Shown one piece after another: positions 18,263-25,924 of a stretch of 64,000 bases of DNA (positions are counted from its first letter, which is position 1; each line of letters opens with the position of its first letter). The notes under the pieces were generated by a model. It worked only from the letters and a program-made list of their open reading frames with translations. It had not been told where the DNA came from and searched no databases. The stretch is taken from NCBI GenBank assembly GCA_023417885.1, contig JAEZED010000217.1, positions 21,004-85,003 on the forward strand. Reading direction: 5' to 3'. Origin of the DNA: Planctomycetota bacterium. GTDB taxonomy: Bacteria > Planctomycetota > Phycisphaerae > Tepidisphaerales > Tepidisphaeraceae. Made by a program: the position numbers and the translations under genes.

Positions 18263-18862
18263 TTAACCCCCCTCACCCTGCCGCGCCTCGGCGCTCTTCA
18301 GCGCGGCGTGGAGTTCCCTGGGCGTGTTGACATGCGCCAGCACCGGCCAGTCCCCTGGAAGTGGGAGATACCGGGCGTCGAGGCGGCCGAGCAGGCGATG
18401 CAGGGCGTAGTCGCCCGCGGTGATCGCTTCGCGCACGGCGCTGATGGACGAGACGTGGTAGATGGCGCAAAGCGGCTCGATGCGCTCGCCCCGAAACGCG
18501 ATTGCCTGCCCTGACGCCTCCGCCCCGTCGCAGAGCTGGCCAAGCCAGTGCGGCTGGAGCGTGACGAAGTCGCAGGAGAGCAGCAGAAGCCAGCTGGCTC
18601 CGTTCGCCCCGGCGTCCGCCAGCGCCGCGGCGAGCCCGCCGATCGGGCCGACGCCGGGCGGATTGTCGCCGATCGTCCGCAGGCCCAGATCCTCGTACTC
18701 GCCCGCCCTGCCGACGACGGTGACGGACGGGCCCAGGGCGGCCGCGGCGTGGGCGACACGCACGATGAGCGGATGACCACCGGCCAAGGCGCGTGCCTTG
18801 TCGCTGCCGAAGCGGCGTGACTGCCCTCCCGCGAGGATGTAGACCGGCGGGATGGTCATCAC
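18263..18862 (-). CDS. mobA: Molybdenum cofactor guanylyltransferase MobA
   Basis: A 199-residue nucleotidyltransferase that transfers GMP to molybdopterin to make the bis-MGD cofactor. It has the NTP-binding signature ILAGGQSRRFGSDKA (residues 9-23), then GPIGGLAAAL and the metal-binding LLLLSCDFV. The motif RIEPLCAIYH is typical of MobA substrate binding. Starts at GTG 18862 or ATG 18859, abutting the stop of the upstream carboxymuconolactone-like gene. Co-transcribed with the molybdopterin oxidoreductase at 22139, whose cofactor it would complete. Confidence 0.93.
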   Translation of the reverse strand: MMTIPPVYILAGGQSRRFGSDKARALAGGHPLIVRVAHAAAALGPSVTVVGRAGEYEDLGLRTIGDNPPGVGPIGGLAAALADAGANGASWLLLLSCDFVTLQPHWLGQLCDGAEASGQAIAFRGERIEPLCAIYHVSSISAVREAITAGDYALHRLLGRLDARYLPLPGDWPVLAHVNTPRELHAALKSAEARQGEGG

Positions 18863-19216
18863 TCAGCCGTTGCGCGATTCGGCGCGCTCGCGCTCGAACT
18901 GCACGCGTGCCCAGCTCCACGCCCGCGCCGTGGCGGGGAAACCGCAGGTGGTCATCCCGAGGAGGATGGCGTGCTCCACCTCCGCCTCCGTCGCCCCATG
19001 CTTCATGGCGCGGTGGACGTGGCTTCGCAGGGCCGACTCCAGCCCGGCTCCGACGCACATGCCCACCTTGATCAGCTCGCACTGCTTCGCATCCAGCGGG
19101 CCGGCGGCCTTGAGCGCTTCGCCCGTCTCCTGGTGCAAACGGCCGAGATCGGGAAAGCGGCGGCAGAACTCCTTGAACGTCCCGGGCAGCTTCTCGGCAG
19201 TGTCGTCCGGCTTCAT
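18863..19216 (-). CDS. Carboxymuconolactone decarboxylase-family protein (AhpD-like fold)
   Basis: A 117-residue small all-helical protein. The core KQCELIKVGMCVGAGLE followed by SHVHRAMKHGATEAEVEHA is the CMD domain signature. Members include gamma-carboxymuconolactone decarboxylase and AhpD-like peroxidase partners. The CXXC pair of true AhpD is absent (only isolated cysteines are visible), so thiol peroxidase activity is doubtful. The start at ATG 19216 fits family length. It sits between the anion-channel gene and mobA in the nitrate-reductase operon, so a role in coping with nitrosative or oxidative by-products is possible but unproven. Confidence 0.82.
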   Translation of the reverse strand: MKPDDTAEKLPGTFKEFCRRFPDLGRLHQETGEALKAAGPLDAKQCELIKVGMCVGAGLESALRSHVHRAMKHGATEAEVEHAILLGMTTCGFPATARAWSWARVQFERERAESRNG

Positions 19217-19260
19217 GCGAACCTCCCGTTGATCGTCGGCGAGTATACAGGCGATGCACA

Positions 19261-20373
19261 TCAGAACCTGCGGCCGAACGTCGCGGCGCTTCGGCCCCGG
19301 GAGCTCAGCGCGCCGCGAAGGAGCGCCCCGGCGAGGCCGACCATCGTCAGCAGCCAGGCGGCCAGGGCGACGTAGATGAAGATCCGCGGGATGATCTCGA
19401 GAAAGGGCGCGTTCACGACCTCGGCGAGCCGGTAAGTGCAGGCGGTGTACATTCCCAGCGGGAAGACGGCGCCCCAGTAGAGCGGGTCGTACTTCAGCGG
19501 AAACCGGCGCCACACGTGCCGCCAAACGCCCAGGATCAGGAGCATCGGGATCCACCAGGTCGCGGTGCTCCAGAACAGAAGCGTCACCCCCTTCAGGAAC
19601 GGCAGCGTCCCCGCCAGCACGGGCGATTCGGGCGCCGCGGCGATCAGCAGCGTGCCGGCGAGCGTGGAGATCGCCACCGACCCCATGTTGATCCAGTAAG
19701 GCGGGGCCAGGTCCGACGGGCTCAGCGCGAAGAAGGTGTAGCGGTAGAAGATGAGCGAGATGATCCAGACATAGAGCATCCCGCCGCCCAGCCACATCGC
19801 AAGGCAGAAGAAGAGCACGTGCGGCTGGTAGTCGCCGAAGCCCGCGGCCAGTTGCGCCCCCAGCACCGCCACCGATTGCGCCGCGACGATCGCGACGAGC
19901 CACCCGCCGTTGATCCCTTCGGCCAGGCCCGGCTTGACCGCCTTCACGGTGAGCATCGTGAAGATGCCGTAGTTGAGCAGCGCCCAGAGAACGATCCCTA
20001 CCACCCAGAGCGCCGCGGCCGCACGCCACGAACCCGCGATGAGCAGGCACTGCGTCCCGAGCACGCACGTGGCGGCAACCGCCGTGAAGAAGCCGACGCT
20101 CCGGCCGTGGTGCATGAGGTCGTCCGCCACGCGGCGCGGATACCGGGCGATCCGGATCGCCAGGAGAATCCAGAGCGCGGCGTAGAGGAGGATGTTCAGG
20201 CCGAAGAGTGCCGGGCCGACGAACGGGAAGGAGAGCAAGTGCGCCGCGATGGAGACGATCCCTGTCGCCATGACCATCGCGAAATAGGCGGGATGGAGGC
20301 TCTCGATCGCTCCCTGTGGAGGTGCAGCCGACGGCGGCGCCGGGGCGGACGGGCTGTCGGCGGCGCTGGTCAT
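19261..20373 (-). CDS. TDT-family transporter (TehA/Mae1/SLAC1-like anion channel)
   Basis: A 370-residue membrane protein with about ten hydrophobic segments. It starts after a short Pro/Ala-rich tail with HPAYFAMVMATGIVSIA, the family signature of TehA/SLAC1 first helices. Other conserved pieces are FNYG-like LLNYGIFTM and YPLYWGAVFPLGMYTACT-like YDPLYWGAVFPLGMYTACT. Plant SLAC1 relatives conduct nitrate and chloride; fungal Mae1 moves malate; TehA is linked to tellurite. The gene is in the nitrate-reductase operon, 4 bases overlapping the small membrane protein upstream. Nitrate entry or nitrite exit is therefore an attractive hypothesis. Start ATG 20373 chosen by the family N-terminus. 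Confidence 0.85.
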   Translation of the reverse strand: MTSAADSPSAPAPPSAAPPQGAIESLHPAYFAMVMATGIVSIAAHLLSFPFVGPALFGLNILLYAALWILLAIRIARYPRRVADDLMHHGRSVGFFTAVAATCVLGTQCLLIAGSWRAAAALWVVGIVLWALLNYGIFTMLTVKAVKPGLAEGINGGWLVAIVAAQSVAVLGAQLAAGFGDYQPHVLFFCLAMWLGGGMLYVWIISLIFYRYTFFALSPSDLAPPYWINMGSVAISTLAGTLLIAAAPESPVLAGTLPFLKGVTLLFWSTATWWIPMLLILGVWRHVWRRFPLKYDPLYWGAVFPLGMYTACTYRLAEVVNAPFLEIIPRIFIYVALAAWLLTMVGLAGALLRGALSSRGRSAATFGRRF

Positions 20374-20606
20374 CGGCGCACGCGCTCCATGCGGTAGAGG
20401 TACCGGAGCAGGCCGACATTGAGGAGCAGACAGAAGAGGCTTGCGCCCGCCGCGGGCCATATGACGGAGCTGTCGCCGCCCAGGTAGGCGTTCATGGTGG
20501 CGGTGAGGAGCCAGAGCTGGAGGATGAGCAGGAGCAGGACGAAGCAGAGGATGCCGTAGACGATGGTCGTCCGCTGCTCGCGCGTGAATGGTCGCTTGAG
20601 GGTCAT
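20370..20606 (-). CDS. Small two-TM membrane protein (DUF6755-like)
   Basis: A 78-residue membrane protein with two hydrophobic helices (YGILCFVLLLLILQLWLLTA and SLFCLLLNVGLLRYLY) separated by NAYLGGDSSVIWPAAGA. It resembles the DUF6755 family found next to Rieske/nitrate-reductase genes. The start is taken as ATG 20606; an upstream in-frame start at 20642 would overlap the Rieske gene. Its last bases overlap the channel gene start by 4 bases. It probably serves as a small structural subunit of the membrane-bound electron-transfer complex; function unknown. Confidence 0.75.
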   Translation of the reverse strand: MTLKRPFTREQRTTIVYGILCFVLLLLILQLWLLTATMNAYLGGDSSVIWPAAGASLFCLLLNVGLLRYLYRMERVRR

Positions 20607-20626
20607 GGCAGGTCGTGGGGCAAGGG

Positions 20627-21382
20627 TCAGACGGTGCGCCATTCGACGCCCGTTGCGTAGATGTCCCGGCCGCGCACCTCAAGCAGGATGCGCGGCAGCG
20701 GCCGCTGGGGCGGTCCGGCGACGGGTCGACCCGTGTCGAGGTCGAAATACCCCTCGTGGCACGGGCAGTGGATAACGCCCTCTTCGGGCCGGGGGACGAC
20801 GGCGCAGGCCAGGTGCGTGCACTTCTGGCTGTAGGCCAGGAGCTGATCCTGTTCCGTCCGGACGAGGATGCAGTTGTCGTCCTCTTCGGGATAATGGAAG
20901 ACCAGCACCGCGCCCGGCGCCAGGTCGTCGAGCGAGGCGATCCGCTTCGTCTCCGGCTCGCCCGTCGAGCGCCGCCACCAGTTCTGCGCGCCGATCCATA
21001 GCTGGCCGACGAAGAACGCGAAGCTCGTCAGCACCATGAACCGCGCGAAGTCGCGGCGTGCGACGTAGTGATCCTGCGGCCAGTCGATCGGGAAGTCCTT
21101 ACGCCAGGCCGGCTGCTCCTCCATGGAGCGCCAGTCGGGGGGCGTGGTGATCGTCTCGCCGTCCGGGAGCGGCTTGTAGACGTTCGAGGGCGTGGTGCCG
21201 GTGAGTCCCTCCCGGCCGGGGGAGTTGATCAGGACGTCCAGCTTTGCATGCGGATCGTCGCCGGCGACGTGACCGGGCGCCTCGGTGCGCACCTTCAGGC
21301 GCAGGCGGCGCTGCGCAGGATCCCCGCGGCCAGGGCCGGGGGAGTCTGGAACGGCAGGGTCGTAGCCTTGGACGTCGGCCAT
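20627..21382 (-). CDS. Rieske [2Fe-2S] protein with a mid-protein membrane anchor
   Basis: A 251-residue Rieske protein. Cluster ligands are Cys188 and His190 in CTHLAC and Cys206 and His209 in CPCHEGYFD. Cys193 and Cys208 can form the usual stabilising disulfide. A single hydrophobic segment at residues ~113-132 (ARFMVLTSFAFFVGQLW) separates an unusually long, proline-rich N-terminal region (~110 residues) from the cluster domain. The gene sits 3 bases after the 4Fe-4S protein. No cytochrome bc1 gene is nearby, so this Rieske domain likely works inside the nitrate-reductase electron chain rather than in a bc1 complex. Confidence 0.92.
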   Translation of the reverse strand: MADVQGYDPAVPDSPGPGRGDPAQRRLRLKVRTEAPGHVAGDDPHAKLDVLINSPGREGLTGTTPSNVYKPLPDGETITTPPDWRSMEEQPAWRKDFPIDWPQDHYVARRDFARFMVLTSFAFFVGQLWIGAQNWWRRSTGEPETKRIASLDDLAPGAVLVFHYPEEDDNCILVRTEQDQLLAYSQKCTHLACAVVPRPEEGVIHCPCHEGYFDLDTGRPVAGPPQRPLPRILLEVRGRDIYATGVEWRTV

Positions 21383-21385
21383 AAC

Positions 21386-22081
21386 TCAAACCTCCACGCC
21401 GGCGAAGGCGTCGGCGGCAAAAGGATCAGCAGGATTCTGGTCGGCCTGCCCCGGGTGCCCGTTGACGACGCTGAGCGACACGCCGCGGGGACGGGCCTCC
21501 TCCTCCATCGCGGCGGTGACATCCACCCACGCCTGCTCGGCGGCGGCCGACTTGGGGACCATCATCTGCACGCGTGTCGAGATGGTCTGGTCGCCGAACT
21601 GGAAGCGGTTGACCGGCCGTGACTGGGGCCGGAGCTGCTCGATCTGCTCGCGCGTGCCGTAGAAGAGGGCCTGGCTGGGGCAGACGGTGGTGCACATGGG
21701 CTTCTTGCCGACCGAGGAGCGGTCGTAGCACATGTCGCACTTCATCATGATCTCGCGTTCGATGTAGACCTCCGGCACGCCGAAGGGGCAGGCCATCACG
21801 CAGTTGCCACAGGCGATGCAGCGCGGCTTGCGCGCCGACTGCACGACGCCGTCGGCCGTGCGCTTGATGGCGTCGGCCGGGCAGACCTCGGCGCAGGTCG
21901 GCTGCTCGCAATGCATGCAGACGACGGGGACGGTCTGCGTGCTGTGGGAGCGATCGACGTACTCGAGGTGGATCATCGAGTCGCCCTTGTGCGTGTCGCA
22001 CTCCGTGCACGCCTGGACGCACGCCTGGCAGCCGATGCAGCGGCTCGGGTCGATGTAAAAGTTGAGATGCTCCGGCTTCAT
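21386..22081 (-). CDS. Four-cluster ferredoxin subunit (NarH/NrfC/DmsB-like)
   Basis: A 231-residue electron-transfer subunit with four cysteine groups: CIGCQACVQACTECD, CMHCEQPTCAEVCP, CIACGNCVMACPFGV and CDMCYD...PMCTTVCP. These are able to hold four [4Fe-4S] clusters as in DmsB/NrfC-type proteins. No signal peptide is visible, so it is cytoplasmic. It would pass electrons from the membrane subunits (NarI-like cytochrome b, Rieske) to the molybdopterin subunit encoded 57 bases upstream in the operon. The C-terminal ~90 residues beyond the clusters are not conserved-looking. Confidence 0.92.
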   Translation of the reverse strand: MKPEHLNFYIDPSRCIGCQACVQACTECDTHKGDSMIHLEYVDRSHSTQTVPVVCMHCEQPTCAEVCPADAIKRTADGVVQSARKPRCIACGNCVMACPFGVPEVYIEREIMMKCDMCYDRSSVGKKPMCTTVCPSQALFYGTREQIEQLRPQSRPVNRFQFGDQTISTRVQMMVPKSAAAEQAWVDVTAAMEEEARPRGVSLSVVNGHPGQADQNPADPFAADAFAGVEV

Positions 22082-22138
22082 GCTGCCTCTCGTCGTGCTG
22101 GGGCCTGCTCGGGAAGAGCATCCGGTCCGTCCTCGGAT

Positions 22139-24412
22139 CTACTGCTGCGGCTCACGTTGCTCCGCGTACTCGGGCGGGGCGTCGGCCTTGCGCACGCGGC
22201 AGGCGCACACCTTGTACTGCGGGATCCGGCTGATCGGGTCCTGCGCCGAGACGGTCAACTGGTTGGCGGCCTTCGGGCCCGCCCAGTGGTACGGAATGAA
22301 AATCGTGTCGGGGCGGATGGTCGTCACGACCATCGCGCGCAGCGTGATCGTCCCCCGAAGCGACTCCGCGGTCGCCCAGTCGCCGTCGGCGATTCCGAGC
22401 TTCTCGGCCAGGCGCGGGTGGATCTCGATGCGCGGCTCCGGGTACTGCTTCACGAGCGGCCCGATCCGGCGCGTCTGCGTGCCCGAGAGGAAATGGCTCA
22501 CGACGCGCCCCGTGGTGAGGAAGTAGGGATACTCCTCGTTCACGTCGTCCACGGGCACGCGGTAGTCCGCCACGTTGAATCGTGCCTTGCCGTCGGGGAA
22601 GTAGAAAGGCCCGGCGCCCCTGGCGACGGGGTTGTAGCTGCCCGGCTCGAAGAGACGCGGCGTGCCGGGATGTTCCGGAACCGGCTCGCCCGTCTCGTAG
22701 TCGTGCGACGGGCAGGGCCAGAAGACGCCCATCTGCCGCTCCACCTTTTCCCAGGTAATGCCGCTGTAGTCCGCGACCCCGCCGCGGCTGGCGACGCGCA
22801 GCTCCTCGAAGATCTCGCGCGGGCCGTTGAAGGTCATTCCGTGCGGCCGGCCGAGGGCACGCGCGATGTCCTGGATGATCCTCCAGTCCTGCCGCGCCTC
22901 GCCGGGGCATTCGACGGCCTTGTTGATCTTGATGACCCTTCCCTCCACCTGCGCCACGACCCCCTCGTCCTCCTCCTGGAGGCTGCCGGGAAGGACGATG
23001 TCTGCATAGCGCGCGGTGTCGTTCAGGAAGAAGTCGATCGCGACATAGAACTCCAGCTTCTCCAGTGCGCGGCGGATGAATCCGTTGTCCGGCAGCGAAA
23101 CCATCGGGTTGAAGCAGATGGAGAGAAGACCCTTAATCTCGCCGGCGTCGATCTTGCGGAACAGCTCGTAGGCGTCGACGCCCGGGCCCGGCATCTCCTT
23201 CTCGTCGATCCCCCAGACATCGGCGATGTACTTGCGGTGCTCCGGGTTGGCGATGTCCCGCCAGCCGGGAAGCTGGTCGCACTTTTGCCCATGCTCGCGG
23301 CCGCCCTGGCCGTTCGCCTGGCCCGTGATCGTGCCGTAGCCGCTCTTGGGCTTGCCGAGACGGCCACTGGCGAGCACGAGGTTGATCGTTCCCAGCGCGT
23401 TCTGAACCCCGTTGGAGTGGTGCTCGATCCCGCGGGCGTGGAGTATGAAGCTCGACTTGGCAGTCCCCCACCACTCCGCCGCCTGCCGGATTGATCGCTC
23501 GGGCACGCCTGTCACCTCGGCCGTCTTCGCCAGGGGCCATTGCGAGCAGTATTCCGCCACCTGCTCGAAGCCGACGGTGTTGTTGTTGATGAAGTCGTGA
23601 TCGAGCCAGTCATTCTCGATCATGAGCTGGAGGACGCCGGCGAACAGCGCCGCGTCGCGCCCCGGCCGCACGGGCAGGTAGAGGTGGCACGTGCGCGCCA
23701 CCGGCGTGATGCGCGGATCCTGGACGATGATCTTCGCCCCCTGCTCGCGCGCCTGCCAGATGTAGTTCGTCGTGATCGGCGAGCATTCGGCGACGTTCGA
23801 ACCCGCCACCCAGATCACCTCCGTGCCGACCATGTCCGACCAGGGATTGGTCGTGCGGTCGATCCCGAACGCCTTTTTGTTCGCCGCGCCCGCCGACACC
23901 ATGCAGAGCCGGCCGTTGTAGTCGATGTACGGCGTCTTCAGGCAGACCCGGGCGAACTTGCCCATGAGGTAGGTTTTCTCGGTGGTCAGGCTGGCACCGC
24001 TAAGGCAGCCCATCGCGCTGTTGCCGTATTTCTCCTGGATCCGGGCGATCTCCCGTGCCACCCGGGCGATCGCCTCCTCGTACGGCATCGGGCTGAAGCC
24101 CGCCTCCGCCGACGGGTCACGCCGCAGGGCGGTGAGCAGCCGGTCGGGGTGGGAGCCCTGAAGATAGCGCTTCACTCCCTTGGGGCAGAGCATCCCGCGG
24201 TTGAACGGAAACTCCTCCCACGGCTCGAAGCCGATGACCTCGTTGTCGCGCACCTTCAACTGGATGCCGCACTGCTGCCCGCAGAAGCAGCAGTGCGTCT
24301 TCACGAGCTTCTCCGGCTCCGTGCTCGTGGAGCGGCGCGCGCCCGCCATCTCCGACCGGTGCGGGCCGAACTGCCGGATGATGTTCAACTCCTGGACGGG
24401 AAGCGTGGCCAT
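22139..24412 (-). CDS. Molybdopterin oxidoreductase, probable nitrate reductase catalytic subunit (Nas/Nap-like)
   Basis: A 757-residue bis-MGD enzyme. A [4Fe-4S] site is formed by Cys41, Cys44, Cys48 and Cys76 (HCCFCGQQCGI ... GMLCPKG). The molybdenum ligand position is Cys170 in DYNGRLCMVSAGAA, the cysteine type used by Nas/Nap nitrate reductases rather than the Asp of NarG. The molydopterin dinucleotide-binding domain is near residues 620-740. There is no Tat signal, so the enzyme is cytoplasmic. The operon supplies an electron-transfer chain, MobA and a likely anion channel. Together with the nrfHA operon this points to respiratory nitrate reduction to ammonium. Formate dehydrogenase-like activity cannot be strictly excluded from sequence. 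Confidence 0.88.
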   Translation of the reverse strand: MATLPVQELNIIRQFGPHRSEMAGARRSTSTEPEKLVKTHCCFCGQQCGIQLKVRDNEVIGFEPWEEFPFNRGMLCPKGVKRYLQGSHPDRLLTALRRDPSAEAGFSPMPYEEAIARVAREIARIQEKYGNSAMGCLSGASLTTEKTYLMGKFARVCLKTPYIDYNGRLCMVSAGAANKKAFGIDRTTNPWSDMVGTEVIWVAGSNVAECSPITTNYIWQAREQGAKIIVQDPRITPVARTCHLYLPVRPGRDAALFAGVLQLMIENDWLDHDFINNNTVGFEQVAEYCSQWPLAKTAEVTGVPERSIRQAAEWWGTAKSSFILHARGIEHHSNGVQNALGTINLVLASGRLGKPKSGYGTITGQANGQGGREHGQKCDQLPGWRDIANPEHRKYIADVWGIDEKEMPGPGVDAYELFRKIDAGEIKGLLSICFNPMVSLPDNGFIRRALEKLEFYVAIDFFLNDTARYADIVLPGSLQEEDEGVVAQVEGRVIKINKAVECPGEARQDWRIIQDIARALGRPHGMTFNGPREIFEELRVASRGGVADYSGITWEKVERQMGVFWPCPSHDYETGEPVPEHPGTPRLFEPGSYNPVARGAGPFYFPDGKARFNVADYRVPVDDVNEEYPYFLTTGRVVSHFLSGTQTRRIGPLVKQYPEPRIEIHPRLAEKLGIADGDWATAESLRGTITLRAMVVTTIRPDTIFIPYHWAGPKAANQLTVSAQDPISRIPQYKVCACRVRKADAPPEYAEQREPQQ

Positions 24413-24462
24413 GAGTGTCGGCTCGAGAAAATTAGGTGAACAGGCGAATTCGGGCGGCGTTG

Positions 24463-25647
24463 TCAGACCTCGCGTGCAGCGGGGTCGACGGCGGTGACGC
24501 CCGTGGAGGCGCCGGCGATCCGGTCAGAGAGCGCCTCGCGCCAGAGCGCGCCCTGCGACAGCCCGAAGAGCGCCCGCCGGCAACGCGGGCAGATCTGCTG
24601 GTAATGCTCGGCGCCGGTCGCCGAGTCCATCTCGTAGCTGAAGCCGAGTTGGCGCTCGACCGTCATCAGGTCGCGCACCATCATGGCCGAGGCATACGGC
24701 GTGCGGCAGCGCCGGCAGATTGCCTGCTCCGTCTCGCGGCCGGCATCCTTGTAGAAGCTCACGCCGAGCTGCGCGGGGCGCTGGAAGATGTGGAAGAACT
24801 TCCCGAACGGCAGCCAGAGCAGCGTGAAGATCACGGTCACGGCATGCAGGATCGCCAGGAAGTCGTATGCATACCCCTTCATCCACGTGTAGCTCGCGGT
24901 CAGCATCAGTCCGGTTACGCTGATCGCGAATAGCAGGAGCAGCGGGAGGATGTCCTGCCCGAACTGCTGCACCGACGCCGCGCCCCGGTCGATCATGCGC
25001 CGGCGGAACGCCAGCATCACCCCCGCGATCACCAGGAACGACGACCAGACCAGCCCGTGGAACGCCATGAACGCCAGGAACGACTCGACGTGGAAGCTCC
25101 GCACGGGAAAACCGAACAGGTTGGCCGAGTAGATCGCCAGATCCTCCCCGGGCGTCTCAAAGTGGATCCAGCCCCACACCAGCGGGAACGTGATCGCCGC
25201 CGCCAGCACGCAGCCCCACATGATCAGCCAGTGCGCGGCGCCGCGCAGCGGGCTGCGCCGGAAGATGAAGCGGTTGAGCGCGAAGGCCAGGAAGAACCGC
25301 TTGCCCGCCTCGACGATGTTGCGCCATATGAAGCCCGGGCGCAGGAACATTTGCCACCCGCGCCGCCAGTACATCCGCGTCGGCGGCTTCTGGAGCCACA
25401 TCGCGTAGCGGTACGTGATGCCGAAGACGGCAAAGAGCGTCGCGAAGGTATAAGGCACCAGCGCCGCATCGAAGTGATCGAGATTGCGCGAGCCGATAAC
25501 GATCAGGATCGCGAGCACGCCCATGAAAAGAAGGCCCCAGGCTGCGGCGCGCAACTTCTCCGTCGCGATTCCGGGCAGCGAGCGCCCGTTGCCCGGGCCC
25601 TGCTGTTCTTCGTCCGATCGCCGTGCTGCGACAGGCCCTGCGGTCAT
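24463..25647 (-). CDS. NarI/DsrM-like membrane cytochrome b with C-terminal double CXXC module
   Basis: A 394-residue integral membrane protein with about seven hydrophobic stretches. Membrane histidines at His139, His186, His197, His268 and His286 could ligate two b haems, as in NarI/DsrM/HdrE-type quinol oxidases. After the last TM the protein continues into a ~100-residue cytoplasmic tail with CRRC (311-314) and CPRC (353-356), a zinc-ribbon- or rubredoxin-like pair not found in classical NarI. It heads the minus-strand operon, 50 bases upstream of the catalytic subunit, and is the likely quinol-oxidising entry point for nitrate reduction. Confidence 0.8.
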   Translation of the reverse strand: MTAGPVAARRSDEEQQGPGNGRSLPGIATEKLRAAAWGLLFMGVLAILIVIGSRNLDHFDAALVPYTFATLFAVFGITYRYAMWLQKPPTRMYWRRGWQMFLRPGFIWRNIVEAGKRFFLAFALNRFIFRRSPLRGAAHWLIMWGCVLAAAITFPLVWGWIHFETPGEDLAIYSANLFGFPVRSFHVESFLAFMAFHGLVWSSFLVIAGVMLAFRRRMIDRGAASVQQFGQDILPLLLLFAISVTGLMLTASYTWMKGYAYDFLAILHAVTVIFTLLWLPFGKFFHIFQRPAQLGVSFYKDAGRETEQAICRRCRTPYASAMMVRDLMTVERQLGFSYEMDSATGAEHYQQICPRCRRALFGLSQGALWREALSDRIAGASTGVTAVDPAAREV

Positions 25648-25924
25648 GGCATGCCCTCTTGGCGAAACCTGAACTCACCGGCGCCGCTCGACCGCGTCGA
25701 CGCCTATCCAAGTGTCGTTGTAACGGCGATCGCCGACTCACGCCAACCGCTGTTTGAGAAAGAATGGCGACAAAGCGCCCCCCGCTGACCCGGCGGCGCA
25801 GCCGCGTTGCCAATCGGGTGGGTTCTTATCAGGCTCGCCGTGCCGTGCCGCGACACCCTTGCCCTGCGCCGGCACTTTGGCAAATCCCTTTCCGCCTTCT
25901 TGCTGAACCTGATACAACGGAGCG

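Noticed and set aside
20627..21382. Rieske subunit of a cytochrome bc1 or b6f complex
   Set aside because: No cytochrome b or c1 gene is adjacent; the neighbours are ferredoxin, Mo enzyme and NarI-like subunits.
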